A stretch of DNA of 64,000 nt from Neoscytalidium dimidiatum. Lineage: Eukaryota; Ascomycota; Dothideomycetes; Botryosphaeriales; Botryosphaeriaceae. The translations under genes were made by a program, and so were the position numbers. The first letter of the stretch is position 1, and each line of letters starts with the position of its first letter. Of this stretch, positions 44,692-56,680 are shown piece by piece. Below the pieces are notes generated by a model. It ran no database searches and had not been told where the DNA came from. It was given only the letters and a program-made list of their open reading frames with translations. Location: assembly GCA_037367355.1 (NCBI GenBank), contig CM074697.1:868001-932000 (forward strand). Reading direction: 5' to 3'.

Positions 44692-46154
44692 CTCAGAGGG
44701 GTGATGACGGGGTATCTTCGGAGAAGTCGGGGGAAGGTCAAAGGCGCAGAACTTGGCGGATGCTTGGGTAGTGCTTATGAGGTGGTGACGGGCGTTGCGC
44801 TGTCCTGGTGTGATATCACGCATCAACCTGCAAGGGTGTCCTCTTTCTTTTCATGATTGTGTAATCTCAATACCACGGGCATGGTGTCTGGAGTTCGCAG
44901 GCGCAGGACAAGTGGATTATATGACGGGGGAAAAAAAAGGTATCCACCCTGGAGCTCCAAGAAACTTGTTTGAACCTTAAATCCGGAGAAGGCCTTATTT
45001 CCACCTGTTTTTTGTCAAGATCCTTGTCGGTGAACGGGAGCCATGATTCGGTGCTCGGCGTTCAACAACTTCACCGCAGATCCGGCAGAGGAGGCTGCGG
45101 CAGAAAATCTGAAACAAAGAAAGACAAACCGACGGGCGATGATTGGCGGTAGGCCCAGTGAAGAGAGAGAGACTCTGCCGATTTGCGGGGTCTCGTTCGG
45201 TCGGGCCGCAATCGACACGCGGTGGGCCCGTCCAAAAGGGTGGTCGGAGAGCCGGAGAGCGCGAGAAACCCGAGGATTGTCGGGCTCTTCTTCCGAACAT
45301 TCCAACAACAGCAAGGGGAGAGACGAGTCCTGACGGCGGCTCGCGAAGACGCGTGAACGCGTCGCTGCTGGAATGCTTCAGCGGAGCAGGCTGGAGCGGT
45401 CCTGTCGGCCATGAGGTGACACTCGCGGAGATCGGCGCGGCGATCCGTGCGTCGGGAGGCGGTTTTCAGGAAGACGGGTGGCAAGATCTTGCCCGGCGTC
45501 GGATGCGGTAGCAGCAGCCTTTTTTGCGTGTCAGCAGCTCCCTTGCGTCGGCGTGACGCGGTCGATCTCGCGTCTCGTCTCGTCTCGAGCGGCGGCGGCG
45601 GCGGCGGCGGCGGACGCTGGGCGGGCATGAGCAGGTCCCGGCAAGTCGCCCCGATGCGCCAAGGATCTTCACAGACCGCATATGCGCTGATGGATACTTC
45701 AACGCGCGGTGCCATGTGACTTCCAAGCCCTATCGCGTCGCGGACTGCTGGATCAGCGTCGCAACGGGCCGCCCGGGCTCCGTGATGTGCCTGAGCAGGC
45801 AGCGCGAGCTCGACGGGATGCGCATCTGAGACAACACCCCCGAGGAGCGCGTACTTGCCTATTTGGGTAACTTTTAGCGTTAGCGTTGCCTTTACAACAC
45901 CAAAAAGCTGCGCGCTTGGCGCTTCACCCGGGAGACTTGCGTCTGCCGGGCAAGCAGCTCTCCTTCGAGACGCAGAGAGTCTTCGTTCGGCCCTTCTTAA
46001 TGGCCATACAGAATTTTGCGCGCCTACTTAATTTTAACGTAGCCGCTTGGACTGATATGATTGGTCTACCCCGGCCCTCAGCGTGGCTGTGCAACAGATC
46101 ATTGCCCAACATCCCTGCTCCTCGACCGCCTCTCCACTTCCCACGAGTGCGAAA
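44692..46154. other. Intergenic: clp1 3' flank and upstream of the 46155 gene
   Basis: 1.46 kb without a supported gene. Contains a CGG trinucleotide run and a short CGTCT repeat (separate entry). Frames overlap on both strands and lack motifs. Confidence 0.5.
45571..45613. repeat. Short simple repeats: (CGTCT)3 then (CGG)8
   Basis: Three CGTCT units at about 45571-45587 are followed directly by eight CGG units at 45590-45613. Both are perfect and non-coding as far as I can see. Confidence 0.85.
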
Positions 46155-47276
46155 ATGCCGCTAATTTCGAAGCTCACAATGCCAGTCCGTCCGCTGCCTC
46201 TGGAGCCGCCGCAGAGCCTGAGGAGGAAATCCCACGAGCACGACGCCCCGGTGCATCGCAGCATGCCGCGCGATACATCCACAACACCAGGAGACCGCTC
46301 GCCTGCCCCGGGGACGGGCCAGCGGGATGCCCTTGCTCGAGCATCATTGCTGGGCTTGCCGCGCGAGGTCCGGAATCTCGTCTACGAATTCGTCCTATAT
46401 GCATCCCGGAGACCAGCAGTGGGCAACGACTACGCCACCGCTCGCCCTCTGCTGATGGACGCCCTAACATACGGCCCGGCCCGTGTGCTGCTCCTGGTCA
46501 ACCGGCAGGTTCACGCCGAGTACGTCGAGGCAGTCTACAAATACTGCCAGCTGCAGGGCGAGCTGGGCCCCGAGGACAGCTGCGAGCTGAAGCTGTCCAT
46601 CGGCGGCTGGCCCAAGGGCCGCGCCCTGCAGCAGGCCGGCCTGCTGCAGCACCTACGCAACTGGGAGGTGCAGACTGACTTCACCGACGTCTTCGGAGAT
46701 CCCTTCATGCCGCAGTGGGTGCTGTACCTTGGCGAGCTGCCGCTCAGCCAGTCGCTCGCCCTCAAGCAGGCCAACCTCGAGACGTCGCTCGAGAAGGCCC
46801 TGCCCGCCATGCCCGCCCTACGCGAGCTCACCCTCCGTCTGGTGCTGCCGCCGTATCCGCGCCTGCAGAAGTTCCTCACCAGCGGCTTCGACTTCTCCCG
46901 CTTCCTCGCCTACCAGCCGCTCAACGCCCACCAGCATCCGCGCCTCTGCCGGTTAACAAAGCTCGTCACCCCAGACTTCAACGACGACGGCGGCCAGACC
47001 TACATGGACGGAACCCACGTGCTCGAGCTGATGGAGCGTGTCGACCGCATCTCCCAGAGGACTGGCCGCCTGGAGAAAGTGTCCGAGCTAGTCAGGGATC
47101 CCAATTACTGGAAGTTCTACCAGGAATGCCTGAATGCTGGGAAGAACTGGGTCATGCACAACGAGCGCGCCATTTCGTACGCCGAGGCCCGCGCCTGCGC
47201 GGAAAAGGGGTACGATCTGTGGGTTTCAAAGGGCAAACCGTCGTGGAGGGATGCGGTGGATTGGGTGGGTGATTGA
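46155..47276 (+). CDS. F-box/2EXR-like protein of unknown function
   Basis: A single exon of 373 residues from the ATG at 46155; a second in-frame ATG at 46179 is possible. After a Pro/Arg-rich N-terminus, ASLLGLPREVRNLVYEFVLY matches the short F-box-like (2EXR/DUF7730) motif common in large, poorly characterised Pezizomycotina families. Next come ARVLLLVNRQVHAEYVEAVYKY and a helical region (PALRELTLRLVLPPYP). The C-terminus (AEKGYDLWVSKGKPSWRDAVDWVGD) is not recognised. In true F-box proteins the motif recruits Skp1 for ubiquitin ligases; many members of this group have no shown function. The gene is flanked by non-coding DNA on both sides, with an AT-richer region downstream. Confidence 0.8.
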   Translation: MPLISKLTMPVRPLPLEPPQSLRRKSHEHDAPVHRSMPRDTSTTPGDRSPAPGTGQRDALARASLLGLPREVRNLVYEFVLYASRRPAVGNDYATARPLLMDALTYGPARVLLLVNRQVHAEYVEAVYKYCQLQGELGPEDSCELKLSIGGWPKGRALQQAGLLQHLRNWEVQTDFTDVFGDPFMPQWVLYLGELPLSQSLALKQANLETSLEKALPAMPALRELTLRLVLPPYPRLQKFLTSGFDFSRFLAYQPLNAHQHPRLCRLTKLVTPDFNDDGGQTYMDGTHVLELMERVDRISQRTGRLEKVSELVRDPNYWKFYQECLNAGKNWVMHNERAISYAEARACAEKGYDLWVSKGKPSWRDAVDWVGD

Positions 47277-49170
47277 CAATTTTTGAGATCCGTGTGGACT
47301 AGGGGATTTGCGCAAATTTACCTTGAGGGTATAATCGGGACGGAGATGTGGCGTTTGCATGGTGTATTTTGTGGGATCAGCCTATCACTTGTGAATAGGA
47401 TGCAGGTAACGGTCTGGCCGAGGTTGGCATCAGGGTGGATGAAAGACTTGAAGCTGTTGCTGCGCTGGATGCGGTTCTGTTCGATGAAACGCGACGATGA
47501 CTTGAAAGAAAGACTTGACGAAATAAGACTCGGTTTGAATTGCGCTTGAAGAAAGAGATGAAGCGAAGTAACGATTCTTAACCACGGATGGGCTCCTACT
47601 CCGGAGTAGGATGAAGTCTTCATCCATACGCAGAGTGGCTATTGAAGTTGAACCCGTAACAATTTCCGGTATGTAAATTTTCTGTCACACTAGAATTCCT
47701 TCTAAAAACAGATTGTTGCGAAATTTAACTGTCTATATGTATTATGTTGGTTGATCACCGAATATTGTAGCACACCGACCGTCTAATGAGTTCCTGGATT
47801 TTGATCTTTATTTCCGTTTTATTTACCTAGCATTTCGACGATCCCTTGAAGCATCCGCAGACAAGATGGAGGAGGCCCTTTCGCTCCTGATCTGCTCGCG
47901 ACCGTCCATCATTTGTGAGCGTTATCGAGTGAATTTCATCAAATACGTCACTTTGGGAAAAATATTGACCAATAGGACTGCAATACTTGACTATCCTCAG
48001 TCTCGATTATGGATACCGATGCCTTCTTTCGTTGGCATAGGCCGGGCAGATCCTCGACTTGTCTAATTCGCTATTACTCGGGACAGCTCGAGGCTAAGAA
48101 GTTGATTTAAACCGACATGAGTAGTCATACCTTTAGTTGACCTATACGTTCAGATTCTAACGATCCACGCATAGAGTAGGACGCATTCGGACACTTGCTG
48201 CTTCACATTTTGTTATGGTGGCAGAAAGTCACACACGGAACAAATTACAGGAATGGTGTGGCGGGTTTACACTGGCAGCTAATAAATACAGTCATACCTG
48301 TGAGCCACTCGCAAATTTTCCAAGCAATTTTCCAAGCCTGCGGTGACGGTTTAACTGCATTTGCTGATTCCAGGCCAGCAGCTTTCAGGATCCACGTGGG
48401 TGCCCGAATTAGGCCTACTGGCGGGCGCGTTCCTCGACTCGCGCACCCACGTCCAATATTGTATCGTTCACTCCTGAGCACAGCACAAGATATTACAACT
48501 CTAGCACTTCGACTCTGATACTCCTATTACCCTGGAATTCCTGGACTCGAAGAACTTGACAGCAGGTAAAGCCCCTTTGCGGCTCAACCGAGCTTCACTC
48601 CGCAGTACCCAACCTGCGTCACTTCAACATTTGCGGCTGCATCTTATTACAAGCACACTTTCCACACATCACGCCTCCTCCACAGTAGTACTACAAAGCT
48701 CACTTTCACCATGAATATAGGAGCCAATATCTCAATGTCATTCTAAGCTCTCCAGGATGCAGACGTTCGTTCGAATGCCTGAAAACGTCACGGCCGTCAC
48801 ATCCCGGCGCCCGCCCCGCAGCCAACCCTATTCCGGATCTTTTCACTAAGTAAATCACAACGACTCGCTCTCGGCGAGGCATTTCGGAAATGTGACTAGG
48901 TACGAGTTTGTCATCAGATCTGACGGATTACTTCATTTGCGGGAATTCATTAAGAACTCGGAAGCGAGTATGAACGTCGTAGTCAAATGTTTTGTCCTGC
49001 TAAGGGAGCTGGTATTTCGCCTAGTCTGGATCGATTTCACCGGCATGAGGGGCACCGATGGGGTTCGCCCTTACAGTGACGGCCGTTTTATGAACTTCTA
49101 TCCCAAAGAGCCTAGACTTATTTAAACGATAAGTAAGACAGTGACCATATGGTTCTTGGACTACAATTCG
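47277..49170. other. AT-richer gene-poor stretch, left part
   Basis: 1.9 kb, visibly richer in A/T than neighbouring genes from about 47640. A tandem 12-mer (aattttccaagc twice) lies near 48310-48335. A frame at 48892-49125 (MTRYEFVIRS-like, GTG/ATG ambiguous) shares frame with the orphan gene after one stop codon and might be an upstream exon or a decayed part of it. No transposase or reverse transcriptase motif seen. Confidence 0.45.
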
Positions 49171-49597
49171 ATGGAGGGATACGTAATGGAGGGTTTTGAA
49201 TACAGGGAGCGTATTGACCGTCTAAATACCACAACAAACAAGTCTGAGCTAGACTTTAGCATGACCAGAGATGGCGACTTCTGGTGAGACACCATACCTA
49301 TAAAAAAATATCGGGCTTACTGACAAATTTTATAGGGAGTATGTTTTTAACATTAATGCGGCTTGTGAAGGATGCTACTTGTTTATCAAGCCGAATCGAC
49401 CTTTCAGAGAGACTTATGCCAGTATTGAAGTAGCTTACAATAAGTGGATAGAGTCAGAAAAGCCGGATGCTGAGTCTGCCTCACAGGTGAGAGTGTGCGA
49501 GGCACTAGATGAGATGGACACAGGCTCCCCGACATGTAGTGATGGGGCACTCAGGTTCCTTAACACTTTCTATGCGAATCTGAGCTGGTGTTATTAG
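49171..49597 (+). CDS. Small orphan protein, possibly 5'-incomplete
   Basis: Two exons, 49171-49283 and 49336-49597, join in phase through a canonical 52-nt GT-AG intron (TG|GTGAGA … TATAG|G). They give at least 124 residues. The product reads MEGYVMEGFEYRERID, then DFSMTRDGDFWEYVFNI across the splice, then CEGCYLFIKPNRPF and a helical Glu-rich end finishing FYANLSWCY. The balanced composition and frame continuity across the intron argue for a real gene in an otherwise poor region. The frame stays open upstream of the ATG for about 45 nt (…TVTIWFLDYNS), so a further exon may exist; a donor near 48970 would be in phase. I recognise no family. It could be a fast-evolving, lineage-specific or secreted-type gene fragment. 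Confidence 0.5.
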
Positions 49598-51009
49598 CGA
49601 GTGTCCGTCCAGAGCAGGCTATGAACTGGCAGAAATTGTCTGGCACCTCTTTGCTCTTTCTTCGGTTGCGAAAGCGGGGAATTACACAGGCGTCACCGCG
49701 AAATTTCGGAATATTATTAGCTGGATGATCAAGTTTGCTTCCTTTTACGCAGAACTCAAAATATTTCGTGGCAAACAAGTGGGTATGCGTTAGAATTAGC
49801 CCTTTGATTGCCAAGTCCATGCAGTCTTAAGAAAATCTCGATGAGTCAACATTCAAGGCAGTATATTAGGACATCGACGCTGGTCCGTTCGGATGTCTGG
49901 CCTGCTGTTCCGTATAAACTAGTTCGTCATCGCGAAGCAGCGAGCTCACCAGTTGCAAGGGCAAGGACAGGAAGTTGAATGGAGTATATTCTTCTTTGGC
50001 TCGAAAACACCGCGGAGGCGATCATTGGTAGGCATGTAGCCCGCAAAATATTTATATTTGAACCCTTCACAAGACTCTAGACTTCAATTACAATCGGCCA
50101 AGCGTCTTCACTTGCGCTACACATGCAAGTGCCGCCTGAGCTCCACGAAGATGCATGAATACATTTGAGACACGAAGGCTTTCTGGGCAATGCGAACACT
50201 ACGGCTGGCTCTTTGCTTCAATCTGATTGGAACGATTTACTGAAAGGAAACAGGTTACGGGTGACAACTTTCACCCAGGTAAGATATAGTCACTGGGATG
50301 CAGAGAAAGTTTAGAAACCTGGAACTTACACGCGAGTGTGCAGAATGAGGGAACACAGGTCGCGCACTTATTTTTGAAGTACAATCATAATCTGCTCCTC
50401 ATCGAATTGGTGCAATGGCATTGTCTCCCACAGCATGAGTCAGTATATGCCTGATATCACGTCTCTCGTTTTCTTCGAAACACAAGCTCCGACAAATTGC
50501 AAGCAAACACTTGGACAGAAATTGCACATAAGAAACGGTCAAGATCCCTTTTATCATGAATCATCATAAATCATACCCAGCCTCCTTTGCGGAGGATAAA
50601 TAGAACGTTCCTAATCTTCCGTCCAGCCCAAAAAAAAAAAAAAATTCAATCCTATCCAATGTCCCATGTCCTTTCGATCCCTCATCTCCTACTCCCGGTC
50701 CATAGAAAGCAAAAGCACAGTAAGCAAATATTGGAGATAAAAAGACATCTGCAAGCTCCTCCGACTAAAAAGAAGTAATGGCGTGAAGAAGCGTAAGACA
50801 AGCTCGACACCCTTGGAAACATGATTGAAACAAGTCTTTTCCATCCGGCAGTAATGCATGTACTGCTCAGAATATAGAAGTGAATGTCAACAGTGGCACT
50901 TGGACTCAAATGGATGAGTCAGCGTGCCCAAGAAATGCAGATTCTTGCGTCGGACAATAGAAGGATGATGCGTCCGAAGATGCGAAGCGAATACGCTGAA
51001 TAGCCGGAA
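49598..51009. other. AT-richer gene-poor stretch, right part
   Basis: 1.4 kb between the orphan gene and the pps1 stop codon. Contains an A15 run at 50630-50644. No supported gene or RNA. The right end is the pps1 3' flank. Confidence 0.5.
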
Positions 51010-53431
51010 TCACTGCCGTGAATACGGTCGGTTCATTAATGCGATCTCGCGGGCAATCGTCGCCCACTCGAGCTCGCGGCGGACCGGTTCACCACGCCGT
51101 TGGTGTTGATATTCCTCCCACTTGAGCAGCTCGTAACTATTTCAAGATTTAGTATTGAGTGGCATAGTGTGGCATAGAAAGATAAAGAGTCTAGGCAACT
51201 TACGTAAACCTCAGGTGCGGCTGGATAATCACATTCAGCCTTCTCGCGCGGACAAAGCAGTATGCGCGAGGGAAGCTCAGTCCCAGCTCATTCATAACCT
51301 CAGCAATACATATGGTTGCAGATCTGCTGACCCCCACGCGGCAGTGAACAAGGGTTGCAGTGCCATCGACTTTACCCTGCTCGATAAATCTCAGGCAGCG
51401 ACCGAACTCATCAGTCAGTGGGTCAACACCGTTGTCCTGGACGCGGTCGATGTAAAGCAGATTTTCCACGCCAAACTCTTCGAGAGTTTCCCTCGGCCAT
51501 GATACGGGCTCACCGACGGAAAGAACACGCGTAATACCCAATTCTCGGAGGAGCTCAGGGTTGTTGGCATGGTTGAGGTTGCCAAGATACATGTACGGCA
51601 GAATGCGGCTGGGTAGGCTGCCGTCGAGTTTCGACAGCCAAGCAGGCTCCTGCAGTGAGAGAACCGAACCAGTGAAGCGGGGAGACTCCTGCAGGATTCG
51701 TGGCTGGATGCTCGTCAGGAGCGCCACGTCAGAGGAGTAGGCGAAAAAGTTCCGACCACGATCTCGATGAAGGCGCACCCAGGCCTCATGGACAGGAAGA
51801 CCTTCGGCAAACATAAAGTATGTGAGTCCAAGAAGGGAGCTTTCAGTGTATCCATCAGCGCAATGGATCAGAAACTTCCTTGCCTTGTTGGAGTTGTCGG
51901 ACATTTCAGTGTCGCCATCTTCGTCGATTCCAGAATCTGCGCCGTCAACAGGATTCGCTATTCTGTAAATCCAATGGCACATCTCCATTAGGCCATCCAC
52001 CTCAACGTGGGACCAAGTTGGTGGCATAATACTGCCAGACGAGGGAAACGATAGGCTCAGAGTTGGTCGCTTGGCCTTCTCGAGCATCTTCACACCTGCT
52101 TGCAATGATCGAGAATCCGGGGCCTGTGCTTGATCGCTGGCTTCGATCAACACATCGTAGTCATGCGTAGACGGCATTCCCAGCTCAGGATCAGGAGTGG
52201 GCCCAAGGAACACATTGTTGCTAATTTCAGAAGCCTCCGACATCGTGCACATCTCTAAGCGTTCCCAGTAAACTGTCGTGCGTTAGCAAACAAATGTCCT
52301 GAGAGAAATTCTCCTTGGGAGACTTCGAGCTGAGAAACTTTGGAAGCGCAGACGTCCATTCAGAAACACGTTTGTCGAGCACTATATATAACCCGATCTT
52401 GCATCTGATTAAACGGCTACGCTTCGCAAGTGCAGGAGGATGGTGAGATTACTGGTGCCTGAAGATTCTGCGGGAAGTCGTGTGCAATGAGGCTGAACAG
52501 GGCGCTTACAAAAATCCATGACATTGCCCGTCATGCAGCCTCGGGCGTCTACAGCCACAAGTTCGGGATGGTTCTCCTCGAACGTACTGAACGGATCTGC
52601 GTCTGAGCGTCAGCAATGGTGAAACCTGCGCATGGAATTGACGCAAAACTTACCAGACACGACAAATGTATTGAAGTCTTGCACCTCACAGCCGTTACCG
52701 ACGTGTTTCTCCCTCCAACTGCTCTGGGCTCCAGAAATTTTCTTTGCCAGCCTGACAACCTCTTCGCGTGGTGTCTTCTCGTCGCCATATACAATAATGT
52801 CTGAGACAGTAGCCATTTTGCAGGCCTGTATCTGGAAATTTCTAACAGAGAAGCCATCCTTGGGATCGATCTCAAGGAATTGAGGGGACTGGTCCGGCGA
52901 GTTCTGCACGAGTAGCAACTCACTCGGTGGAACAGCACCCTTCAGCTTAGAACAGCTGAGATCTCCACCAGCTTTGACGATTGTCAAGCCTCTAATACAA
53001 CGCGGCACTTTTCGCAGGGACCTCTTTCGCTGTACAAAAAAAGCCAGCTGTATTTGGTTCTCCGCATGCAAGCCGTGCAGCCAAGGAAACACCTGCTTTG
53101 GATCCGGCAGTGCTTGTGTCGCCAGGTATTCGACGGCGCGAGAGACGGTGTCGGCATCAATAGAATAGACAGCGGGCTCGTCGCAGATTCTGGGAAGGTT
53201 GTCTGGAGGAGCTATAAGGGAAGAGGTTTCGATAACGCTGGTTTTTATGGGCGGCGATGTTGGAGGAGTATCGAATCGTTGGACGGGCTGCGGGCCAGGA
53301 TGGCACACGGGGAGGTGCTTGTTTGGCACGGGAGCGGGTGTCCCTCGCGGAGAAGTGTTGAGAGCTAGCTGTGGAGGAGGGGTGGAGGAGCGAGCGGGCA
53401 AAGGCGGCGCCCTGGCTACTGCAGCAGCCAT
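51010..53431 (-). CDS. pps1: Pps1-type dual-specificity protein phosphatase
   Basis: Dual-specificity phosphatase linked in yeast to S-phase control. Four exons join in phase: 53431-52654, 52602-52510, 52272-51204 and 51136-51010 (688 residues). The C-terminal catalytic loop is HCRVGVSRSAT with Cys601 and Arg607, followed by NELGLSFPRAYCFVRARRLNVIIQP. An N-terminal region with NHPELVAVDARG and GNVMDF leads to CTMSEASEISNNVFLGPTPDPEL, typical of Pps1. A second loop-like sequence, HCADGYTES, has Cys428 but Glu434 where the essential Arg should be, so it is probably non-catalytic. The start at 53431 is the first ATG; the frame opens further upstream without ATG. The C-terminal exon gives YELLKWEEYQ and a short tail ending NRPYSRQ. 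Confidence 0.9.
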
Positions 53432-54458
53432 TGTAAACACGGGGTTGTTGGGACGTGAGGATCAGGCGAGGCGAGCGCGTTCAGCGAGAGGGAGACGAAT
53501 AGCTGAAGGATTGCGCGGCAAAATGTTCAGCCTTCCCACAAGGCGTGGAGCGGACGACAGTAAGGGCCCAACGGCTGGCTGCAGGGTGGATGGCGCGAAC
53601 GGGCGTCGGAGGCAGGAGAGGAGGATGGAACAGCGGGCGGACTGCAGGATAGATGCAGAGGCAGAGCTCAGGGAGGCGGCTCAGCAGGCGTCTTCCGGCT
53701 CGGGGAGCATTGGGCGGCGCATAAAAGCAACAGCGGGCGGGCGCAGGGCGGGCCAGTCAATTCGGTCGGACGAGGCAGCGCAGTTCTGCAGGTGGTGCCG
53801 CAGTCGGAGGCGGGCGTGGAGGGCGTGGGTGGCACAAACGGGGCCAGACGATGACCGGTCGGCGGTCGAAGTGAGAGGGGGCAGAAGGGGAGGGTGATGA
53901 ATTGGGGAGAATGTCGCAGTTCGGGGAGGGCAGTGGCACAAGGAAGAGATGCGGCGCGCATCCCCGCTTGGTGGTGCCGCTTGGTGCAAGGGTGGTGCCA
54001 AATAGGCGTGGAGAAGCGTGAGAAGGCTGGACTGGACAAGGGCACGGCACGCTAGCGAACGGCGTACTGGGTGCCAGGCCGCAGCCTGGCCAGTGGCAGA
54101 GCGGCTGCTCCTGCTGCAGCAACTCCTCAGGACCTCCCTCGGTCTGCGCCTTGGCCGCGGCGACTCGCGACTCACGACTCGCGCTCGCGTGCGCAGCGCC
54201 GCTTGTGCGCAGTGCTCGCGGAGGCAGGCACGCAGATTGCATGTCGCAGGTCGCAGGTCGCAGGAGGTCGCGGCGCGCGCAGCAGCTCCCGCACGACGCC
54301 GGGCGCAGCGGAAGCGTGGGGAGCATCCCCGGCGGAACGATTGCCTTACAGATAAGTATCATGACGCCTTATCTGGCCCCGGCCCCCGGTCTGGCGGGCG
54401 GGCGACGGTAGCTGGCGCGCGCGGTGGCAGGCGCCGACAGTTCGTCATGTTGCTGCTA

Positions 54459-54478
54459 GCAGGCAGGCAGGCAGGCAG
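54459..54478. repeat. (GCAG)5 microsatellite
   Basis: Five perfect GCAG units, non-coding. Confidence 0.85.
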
Positions 54479-54753
54479 TGCCAGCGCAGCGGCGGCCGGG
54501 CGCCTGGAGACGCCTGGAGGGGTGGGAGCGCGGCGCTGACGACGTCGGGGCTCGCGCTGCATCATGGTCGAGCCGGTGCGTTGCTCTCCCCCGCGCACCG
54601 CTGGGCTCGCTAGTCGAGCGACCGGAGCAGGCGGGCGGCGGGTCTGCTACTTAGCGCCAGCGCACGGACAAGTGATCCGCGCCAAGCCAGGCCACCGCCC
54701 CACATCTCGATGACCGGCCCCGACACGCCAGCGCTCGGCCCGCGAACATCGCA

Positions 54754-54816
54754 CATCGCCCATCGCCCATCGCCCATCACCCATCACCCATCACCCATCA
54801 CCCATCACCCATCGTC
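54754..54816. repeat. Heptanucleotide tandem repeat, nine CATC(G/A)CC units
   Basis: Three CATCGCC units, then five CATCACC units, then one diverged CATCGTC unit, head to tail without interruption. The two variants are grouped rather than mixed, as expected from stepwise duplication. Not telomere-like. Confidence 0.9.
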
Positions 54817-56680
54817 CGCCGCCCTATTGCCACCTGCCCTGCCGCGCGCCCCACGGCACCGCACTGCTAGCTGCCGTCATGGACGCCCGCTGCCCGCTGC
54901 CCGCTGTCGTGCAGAGCGCCTCAGAGCTCCTAACAAATCCGGGCCTGTCCGCCGCGCGCTGGGCAGCCTCCGCGACCTCGCTAACTCCGTCACTAAACAT
55001 GCGCGGATAGTCGCCACCCTCCCGCTCCGCGATGAGCCCTGCAACATCTGCCCGGCAATCCCTGCCGCTCAGTGAGCCTCCCGCAACAGCCCGTCCGCCT
55101 GCATCGCTGACTGGCTCCCGCCCGCTTCCCCCTCTCACTTACCCTCCGCGCGGCCGACATCACAGGTTTTAGCATGCTTCATAGCCGCCCGTCACTCTCG
55201 CTCAGGACCAAGCCCCGTCGAGGGTGCTTGTGCTGCCCCGCGGACTAATTGATTGCTTCATGAAAGCATATGCAGGGCAAGAGTCAGGCCTGCCGCAGGA
55301 CAAGGTGCAACTAATTAGTCGTCTGGGCCGCTTTTCACCGCACCCGTCGAAGAACCAGCATCCGGCGAAGGCGTCTTATTTCATGCAGAATTCATCTTTC
55401 TGACGCCGCCCTCCACCGTTGCGCCGGGAAAAGCGGTCGTCGGCCCCAGATGGGCTGCCATCTTGCATAATCCGCAAGCAGCCACACCCAATCATTCCTC
55501 TCTCGCCTTTTGTCTGATCTTCAGCCTTCCGTCTGGTCTTGCGCCATATTCCCAATTGCAGCCTACGACCCTTCTGCTGGGTGCAACTCTTCTCTCAGTG
55601 AGACACAGAAGTCGTCGCGGAAACTTCCACTTGCCGATGACTTGTGCACGCCAACGTGGAGACCCACCTGAATCATTTGCGAATCATGGATGGCCCCTCC
55701 ACTACCGAAGCAGCACCTTGCACCCAGTCAACAGCCCGCGACCGTTTTCTTCCGCTTTCCCGCAAGACCCTGACGAGCCAACAACGACCACGGCTCACCC
55801 AAGCTTAGCCCTGCCCCTCATTCAGCCATCTTGCCACACCCTCTTCTCCAGCATTTCCGTTGATCTTGACTTTTGTCGGAAGCGCGACATCTCCTGCTCC
55901 CAATCCTTGACGGTTTCACCCGTGCATGTGCGAGTGCCGAAACCGACTGGACGACGTAGCTTGGACCCTGAGAACTTTCAACTGCACACGAGTCGCCCAC
56001 CCAATAAGAGCAGTCTTTGCGCCACTCGCCTCGGGACGCCTATTTCAACATCCACAGTGGAGACGTTCAAACGAAGGACGCGGAGCTCTATTCCAAGACT
56101 ATCCCGATAGCCTTGTTTGCAGAATCAACGTGCACAGAGCTGGACTGGTTTGCCCGAATGTCTTGCTCTATTTTTGTGTACGGACACCGCCGTTTCCAGA
56201 TACTCATCTGCAATTTCAGGGTGGTGGGTTGTCCGGCACCTCGGACAGGCCACATCATGTGCTGCAGTTCGGCTGGTAGAGTACCATATGTGAGAGTACA
56301 CATACCAACGTGGCCAATTCATAACACAAGATGCATGCACAGGAAGCGGAATCCCTCTCCGATACTAAAGAACAAACACATCTGTAGCACCTAATTTTGG
56401 GTAAATGCGGTCGTTACCTCGCGCATCGCCGCTGCAGCAGTAATTTCCAGACGGTCTTGGTTAATGGCCCAAATCATACTACATTTTCAAGCTCCAACTA
56501 CCCGTCATAGCCAAAATTGTCCCCACCAATGTAACATCGAAGTCAAGTAGCGCAGAATCATAGTTTTACTTTGTAGCACCTCCGCGCATTTCACCACGGT
56601 TGAAATATCCAGCAGTACTGGTACAAACGCTGTCGATCCGCAACCGAACCAACATATGTCTCGGTTCTCCGACCGTCAGC

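Larger units (their letters stand above)
53432..56680. other. 3.2 kb GC-rich gap upstream of pps1 and downstream of ppm2
   Basis: Long open frames occur on both strands at 53460-54540 but overlap each other, are Arg/Ala/Ser-rich and carry no motif. The 55463-56110 frame lacks an ATG at its start. The segment holds simple repeats at 54459-54478 and 54754-54816. The right-hand 600 bp are more AT-rich, probably the ppm2 3' flank. It could contain a non-coding transcript, but nothing in the sequence shows one. Confidence 0.45.

Noticed and set aside
47277..51009. Transposon origin of the AT-richer stretch
   Set aside because: No transposase, reverse transcriptase, terminal repeats or target duplication could be read. 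The higher A/T alone is not enough.
53757..54539. Overlapping open frames on both strands (201 and 173 codons)
   Set aside because: They overlap each other, are strongly biased to Arg/Ala/Ser and Pro/Cys, and lack domains. Probably chance.
55463..56110. 215-codon plus-strand frame
   Set aside because: It opens with TTG, not ATG. Composition is Ser/Pro/Thr/Arg-rich with no motif and no splice continuation.
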